A stretch of DNA of 20,182 nt. Source: Perkinsus olseni. Taxonomy: Eukaryota; Perkinsozoa; Perkinsida. Location of the stretch: positions 1-20,182 of the forward strand of contig JABANN010000583.1 in the NCBI GenBank assembly GCA_013115125.1. Direction: 5' to 3'. The notes under the pieces are model-generated. The model made no database searches. It saw only the letters and a list, made by a program, of their open reading frames with translations, and was not told the origin of the DNA. The position numbers were made by a program, and so were the translations under genes. Of this stretch, positions 18,201-20,182 are shown piece after piece; the stretch's first letter is position 1, and every line of letters begins with the position of its first letter.

Positions 18201-20000
18201 TACAGGGATCCTCAGTTGGCCAACTGGTATGAATTGTCGAGGAGAAACTGCTCTATACGTCAGCAGGCAGAGCAAACCGTAGGTCTTTTGGAAGCTGTGA
18301 TGCTTAACATGGCGCAGGTTCGATCCCGGCTATGTGCATTTTTCTATCTATGGCGATACTCGATGCGTACCTCAGTGGAAGAGAAACTGGCGAGGATACT
18401 AGCAGCTATCTCCCTGCTTCAACCCATGGTATAGCTACTGCCCTGTTCTGTCTCATACTGCTCGCCGGACCCCTTGATAAGACGGAACAAACCTTCGAAC
18501 TCGGGACCACTTCCATGGTCACTGGCAGGGTCGAAATCGTAGTGCTGTAACTAATGATCCTCAACACAATTGAGTGTCGTTAAGGTTGAGCAAGCATCCC
18601 TGTAATGGATAGTAGGAGTATTGTGGCATACTAGCTTTACTGTGACACTGGTAGGGCGTGCAAACGACAGCCCCCAGCGCCGATGAGTTGATGAGTGACG
18701 GGTGGACTTCCTAGGCACTGAGTGACGGGGAAAGATTCATCTCTAGCGTTGAGAAGACATACTCTCGAGTACCATTCGGAATTTGATTCGATTTCCGAGT
18801 CGGAAGTAGAGAGGACGGAGCGAGGTGATGGTAGGAGGATTGGCTGAGTATGAGCGGCAATGAGATCGGGAAGTCTCGTAGACGGGCGTTCATCGATGCC
18901 TTCTATGAGGTACTGTAGGTAGCAGACACTCTTTCCATCGCCCCAGGTCCACGGTCAATTGAAGGCTGGTATGTCGAGCCTTCGAGGTTGCCATCAACGT
19001 AACGTGCATTCGCGTATGAGGCTGCTGCTGCTGATGCTGATGCTGTCAACGCTGTCTTTCCTGAGCCGGAGGGCCATCAAGAGGGAGTTCTTCCGCCGTG
19101 GGAACAGATATGACTAAATGCGCAAACGTGAATCGCTTCGCTCCGCCGATCAGAGTGGTGCTGGTCGACACTCGACCAGAAGAAGCGTAACCTTCGCATT
19201 GCGCAGTCGGAAGATACTCTCGTAGTTTGGCGAGTACTTCTTATGTGGAGGATGCTGGTGGGCCCTCGCCCATTGCCACTTGAGAGTATCCGAGGTTGAC
19301 TCAGGCATGGCGCAGAATGCTCGGATGCAGAGGGCTCGAGGGTGCTCTGGTGAAGTGCAGAAGAAGGAGGCTTATGATTGCTGTGTACGCTCGCTCTACC
19401 GAATAGGTCTATGGTGAACTTTTATGCTACTTTCCTGACGTTAATCGATTCTCGCCCCTCGCGTTGAATCATACAGCTGTTCGCGCTTTTGTGTGTGGCC
19501 CAATTGGCCTTCGCTTTACCCATCATTTGCATGACTCAACCTAAGATACTATGTGGAACTAATGCAGTTCATCGAGCATGCTTTTCCTTGACTCGTTTGC
19601 GAAGATGAACCCCTTTCTCCCCAGGTACCAGTGGTTACTGAGGCTTCGGCTCATCGCTCGAGCTAATCGCAGCCGACAAAATCTCGACAGGGTCCTCCAG
19701 CACCGAGAACAGACTCTTAGTCGAGTCGTACTGCTCCGATGGTCTCGCTGTAAGGGCCACATATTCTGCTGCAACCCATCTTCAACCTAAGATTCACTCA
19801 AGATGCGCACGGTCACGGAAGGGATTGCGGATACTCTGCACAAACGACTCCTGAGGCCTTGCCTGCTGGCCGCTTTCCGCGTGCTTGCCGCGAGCAGCAT
19901 GGTCGACTCTCACCTAGCGAGGTCGACCGTCCAGAAGGCCCTGGCTGTCGGACACAAGACAACCCTGAGGTGGGACCTGCGTTTGAGTAGGTCAGTGTGA
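9204..20000 (+). CDS. Very large Sfi1-like tryptophan-repeat (centrin-binding) protein, >30 exons
   Basis: Exon after exon encodes helical repeats with a central Trp usually followed by Arg (for example LALLRWRK, CFSAWRDYSR, VVLLRWSRY). This is the pattern of Sfi1 family repeats (Pfam Sfi1), which form a long helix that binds centrin at spindle poles, basal bodies and cortical contractile fibres. I infer that role here from pattern only. A start is not certain: ATG 9204 (MPSAWASSK) opens a candidate first exon to 9289 that already has the repeat, but its phase does not fit the next segment, and the gene could be joined to the upstream coiled-coil gene. The last exon ends in TGA at 19998-20000. 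Many exons are phase 0 at both ends, so single repeats are whole exons. Exon blocks are listed separately. Gaps remain near 11398-11868, 13943-14078, 14906-15270, 17058-17693 and 18429-19206. Confidence 0.7.
9290..9348 (+). repeat. Intron with sense-strand tRNA T-arm-like motif
   Basis: The donor CAG|GTAGGG at 9290 is followed after 11 bases by AGGTCGCGGGTTCGAATCCC (9301-9320), a T-arm with three good pairs. The acceptor CTGCAG ends at 9348. The exons on either side are less certain here than elsewhere. The upstream sequence is coding-like rather than the rest of a tRNA. Confidence 0.5.
9538..9555. repeat. 18-base palindrome 8 bases after a donor
   Basis: ATCGATCGCGTGATCGAT, imperfect only at the centre, inside the intron running from GTAACC (about 9530) to 9581. 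Same type as 10865, 11238 and 13062. Confidence 0.8.
9582..11397 (+). CDS. Sfi1-like gene, exon block 1
   Basis: Exons with consistent phase: 9582-9961 (380 bases; FLRWRLWTASRRDAKHR and FDRWRLWRRHVAG), 10307-10420 (MLSLWTAGRLL, then RCVISWRATVAARR), 10498-10575 (ALISWRAVTAVRDD), 10735-10856 (FLSWRWIGRSQQ), 10902-10937 (FLERWSRGAG), 11097-11227 (AFVQWRRCLVIAADRR) and 11342-11397. Every junction from 9961 to 11397 keeps phase with GT-AG ends, which is strong support for the model. The exons at 10307 and 10498 contain the 17-base GGCGCGCG element in the frame that encodes ISWRA. A final short exon reading GLREVVARQSTAERLEK has no Trp. Confidence 0.72.
10865..10882. repeat. 18-base palindrome 8 bases after a donor
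   Basis: ATCGATCGACTGATCGAT in the intron 10857-10901, right after GTGGGTGA. The outer six bases on each side pair perfectly. Confidence 0.8.
11238..11255. repeat. 18-base palindrome 10 bases after a donor
   Basis: ATCGATCACGCGATCGAT in the intron 11228-11341, right after GTGAGATCGT. The same intron also holds a sense copy of the GGCGCGCG element at 11298-11314. A half copy (ATCGATCACGATGGCGCGCG) at about 11060-11079 sits in the preceding intron. Confidence 0.8.
11398..11868. other. Unresolved part of the Sfi1-like gene
   Basis: At least two exon-like segments with Trp lie here: one around 11467-11570 (FWYWRLLLSTL) and one around 11669-11726 (LSVWLLLTALHHH). Their phases do not connect cleanly to the neighbours. 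A GCGGAGCGAAGC dodecamer is at 11744-11755. A short intron candidate, 11833-11868, begins GTGAGAGAATCGATCG, a half copy of the palindrome. Confidence 0.4.
11869..14171 (+). CDS. Sfi1-like gene, exon block 2
   Basis: Exons: 11869-11988 (AFTFWRWGRVHSG), 12012-12219 (MWLLKHFGRNRW; VWIRS at the end), 12298 to about 12450 (ALRWFNFHKAI), 12542-12607 (FGHWRRQYQM), 12694-12780 (LLLWFFATKSAVEQ), 12955-13050 (IISWRARVHRTRG), 13213-13323 (no Trp), 13503-13630 (FNIWSRVAARRRGAK; IIRMWREEVR), 13675-13777 (ILWQWSSW), 13832-13870, one from 13903, and 14079-14171 (ends VDGWK). The exons from 12542 to 13323 are all multiples of three and phase 0 at both ends (66, 87, 96, 111 bases). The exon 13675-13777 holds a short internal duplication (LKDTLS twice). 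The donor after 12298 and the link from 13903 to 14079 are unresolved. Confidence 0.7.
11989..12011 (+). other. Candidate 23-base intron
   Basis: GTGAGGGCG...GTATCTTAG. The flanking exons are open and phase 0 on both sides; the length is not a multiple of three and reading through meets a TAG. It is close to the smallest spliceosomal introns known, such as the 15-base introns of Stentor. Confidence 0.5.
12608..12693 (+). other. Intron with GCTTCGCTCCGC near its 3' end
   Basis: The phase 0 exons on both sides make this intron secure. The dodecamer is at 12658-12669, 24 bases before the acceptor TTTCAG. Other plus-orientation copies are at 1229-1240, 13485-13496 (six bases before the acceptor at 13502) and 19135-19146. 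Reverse copies are at 475-486, 3103-3114 (coding AERS) and 11744-11755. Confidence 0.7.
13062..13079. repeat. Perfect 18-base palindrome 11 bases after a donor
   Basis: ATCGATCACGTGATCGAT is a perfect palindrome with a CACGTG core, in the intron 13051-13212 right after GTGAGTAGTCA. Confidence 0.85.
14172..14720. other. Long intronic stretch with hairpins
   Basis: No exon was found in about 550 bases. It begins with an antisense copy of the GGCGCGCG element 15 bases after the donor. It then holds an 11-base perfect inverted repeat at 14243-14291, a GTACG-rich bit at 14394-14410, the hairpin TTCGTG/CACGAA at 14421-14439, and several AAGATAC/GTATCTT words. Confidence 0.5.
14243..14291. repeat. 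Inverted repeat GAAGTATCTTA / TAAGATACTTC
   Basis: Perfect 11-base arms at 14243-14253 and 14281-14291 with a 27-base loop. The arms are built on the AAGATAC/GTATCTT word that is over-represented through the window. The inner segment would run GTATCTTAG...TAAG, with both splice-site-like ends. Confidence 0.75.
14743..16945 (+). CDS. Sfi1-like gene, exon block 3
   Basis: Exons: 14743-14768 and 14810-14905 (joined NWRVIRLGGYWLRVIGLE; acceptor at 14807 also possible), 15271-15381 (IFSTWRASSAAVKR), 15488-15517 (FNEWRK), 15707-15794 (WYERRSAASIRR), 15838-15897 (ILREWRSLCVR), 15942-16012 (FNVLKWGGLR), 16237-16350 (TWRRGLTLFEGAMR), 16545-16629 (LALLRWRK), 16826-16945 (CFSAWRDYSRERRRK). All junctions from 15271 to 16945 keep phase with GT-AG introns, the best-supported run in the window. 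Three of these introns carry the GGCGCGCG element (15795-15837 as a variant, 15898-15941, 16351-16544), and two carry tRNA-like T-arms. Confidence 0.75.
15382..15487 (-). repeat. Intron with antisense tRNA-like sequence
   Basis: 106-base intron whose flanking exons join in phase. It starts GTAAGAGAAATGCC; 20 bases in, GGGATTCGAACCTGC (15402-15416) is the complement of a T-arm. On the minus strand, variable-arm-like and anticodon-arm-like sequence follows, recalling a type II (Ser/Leu) tRNA, but the T-stem is mismatched. The first bases resemble those of the intron at 16946 (GTGAGAAATGCTCC). Confidence 0.6.
16351..16544 (+). repeat. Intron with sense T-arm, T-run and GGCGCGCG element
   Basis: Donor GTGAGTGAAG. 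From 16367, GGTCCCGGGTTCGAACCCTG forms a perfect five-pair T-stem, and a TTTTTT run follows about 15 bases later, like a pol III terminator. The 5' half of a tRNA is not present: upstream bases are coding exon. A sense GGCGCGCG element lies at 16494-16510 near the acceptor at 16544. Confidence 0.6.
16946..17033 (-). repeat. Intron that is a tRNA-like unit end to end
   Basis: 88-base intron between exons 16826-16945 and 17034-17057, both phase 0. On the minus strand it reads like a tRNA: CCTGCCGGG at the 5' end pairs with the 3' CCCAGCAGG with one mismatch, the GGTTCAATTCC B-box-like T-loop is in place, and a TCGTC/GACGA stem stands where the anticodon arm would be. The plus-strand acceptor site CCCGGCAG is made by the tRNA-like acceptor stem. 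T-stem pairing is poor and the anticodon loop has ten bases, so it is probably not a working tRNA. Confidence 0.6.
17034..17057 (+). CDS. Sfi1-like gene, 24-base exon
   Basis: Encodes VDVKARKE between the CCCGGCAG acceptor and a GTGAGATG donor. It is phase 0 at both ends and helical and charged, matching the tail of the repeat exon before it. Its small size makes it less certain. Confidence 0.5.
17058..17693. other. Unassigned stretch, partly AT-rich
   Basis: Contains an AT-rich tract (about 17127-17162), a TTATTATTATCATT tract near 17459, and a sense GGCGCGCG element at 17591-17607 shortly after CATCAACCTACAGAT, a variant of the acceptor motif. At least one more repeat exon is expected here but could not be fixed; the open stretch 17187-17320 includes adjacent Trp residues. 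Confidence 0.35.
17694..18428 (+). CDS. Sfi1-like gene, exon block 4
   Basis: Exon from 17694 (ALRGWVVAAREVR) is open on to about 17875 (LRVRFFVHS). Exon from 17965 has LWICSAHRWLSTDE and AWACLSLCRSHFR, open to about 18190. Exon 18206-18428 has LANWYELSRR and AFFYLWRYSMR and ends at a GTATAG donor. The repeat pattern is clear, but the two internal junctions are not: the donors near 17870 and 18190 could not be fixed by phase. The 18206-18428 exon includes a GGTTCGATCCC string (18317-18327) that matches a B box but reads as coding. Confidence 0.62.
18429..19206. other. Mostly unassigned, possible small exons
   Basis: A T-arm-like string on the minus strand (18491-18508) lies 62 bases after the donor at 18429, further than the others. 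A possible exon ends at about 18909 (RRAFIDAFYE before GTACTG). Around 19022-19120 an open frame reads LSRRAIKREFFRRGNRYD. The GCTTCGCTCCGC dodecamer at 19135-19146 abuts an acceptor-like GATCAG. Confidence 0.35.
19207..20000 (+). CDS. Sfi1-like gene, exon block 5 and 3' end
   Basis: Exons 19207-19257 (LVVWRVLLMWRML), 19305-19382 (AWRRMLGCRG), a small one ending at about 19598, 19625-19749 (VVLLRWSR) and 19792-20000 (LLAAFRVLAASS, then TTLRWDLRLSRSV and stop). Junctions 19257/19305 and 19749/19792 keep phase; the latter uses the TCAACCTAAG|AT acceptor with a 42-base intron. The last exon could instead be spliced at GTGGGAC (19970), but the open reading to TGA carries another Trp repeat, so the stop at 19998-20000 is preferred. 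Confidence 0.65.
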
Positions 20001-20111
20001 GAGCACTTCATCCTTGCGTGTATTCCCACTGAGAGTCGGAAAGGTGTAAGGCAATTTCGAGCTTCCGGATGCTTCTTAATCGGATAAGTTCGTCGGTACC
20101 ACTGCGCGACT

Positions 20112-20182
<71 letters not shown>
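20112..20182. repeat. ATC trinucleotide microsatellite
   Basis: Uninterrupted ATC/TCA repeat running off the window end, more than 20 units. The long minus-strand poly-Met frame is only its translation. The stretch 20001-20111 before it holds nothing recognisable. Confidence 0.97.

Noticed and set aside
19910-20182. Minus-strand frame starting with a long Met run
   Set aside because: It is the translation of the ATC microsatellite and the opposite strand of the last Sfi1-like exon.
1-20182. Spliced-leader (dinoflagellate/perkinsid type) relics that would fix the taxonomy
   Set aside because: I saw no copy of the GTAGCCATTTTGGCTCAAG-type leader, so the alveolate placement rests on gene content only.

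Overview
The window looks like nuclear DNA of an intron-dense unicellular eukaryote. Three plus-strand genes are cut into many exons by short GT-AG introns, about 23 to 200 bases long, and base composition is near-balanced. A CAMK/CDPK-like kinase beside a very large Sfi1-like (centrin-binding) repeat protein fits an alveolate-type protist (perkinsid, chromerid or dinoflagellate relative). That placement is inference, and no spliced-leader or organelle marker confirms it. All exon models come from reading frames, splice phase and protein motifs by eye.

Layout. 1-907: no gene I can support. 908-2670: Ser/Thr protein kinase, all catalytic motifs present, with one problematic junction near its 3' end. 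3019-8665: gene for a charged, partly coiled-coil protein of unknown function; one intron holds an apparently intact antisense tRNA-Arg(UCU), and a small spliced gene on the minus strand (6114-6585) may be nested in it. A 188-base foldback element rich in GTACGG (8280-8467) lies in another of its introns. From about 9.2 kb to 20.0 kb: one very long Sfi1-like gene with more than 30 exons, many of them phase 0 at both ends and carrying one tryptophan repeat each. The window ends in an ATC microsatellite.

The most unusual content is in the introns. (1) Nine copies of a tRNA T-arm/B-box-like sequence, on either strand, each start about 11-27 bases after a 5' splice site. In one case the tRNA-like sequence fills the intron from donor to acceptor. 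(2) A 17-base element, TAATTTCGTGGCGCGCG, recurs about a dozen times: in introns on both strands, usually just after the donor, and also in exons, where it encodes the Ile-Ser-Trp-Arg-Ala core of the Sfi1 repeat. (3) An 18-base palindrome of type ATCGATCACGTGATCGAT lies 8-11 bases after four donors. (4) The dodecamer GCTTCGCTCCGC recurs seven times, twice directly against a 3' splice site. (5) The acceptor motif TCAACCTAAG|AT occurs five times, all on the plus strand. Together these suggest several families of related introns (introner-like) marked by hairpins near their 5' ends. I know of no description of this set.
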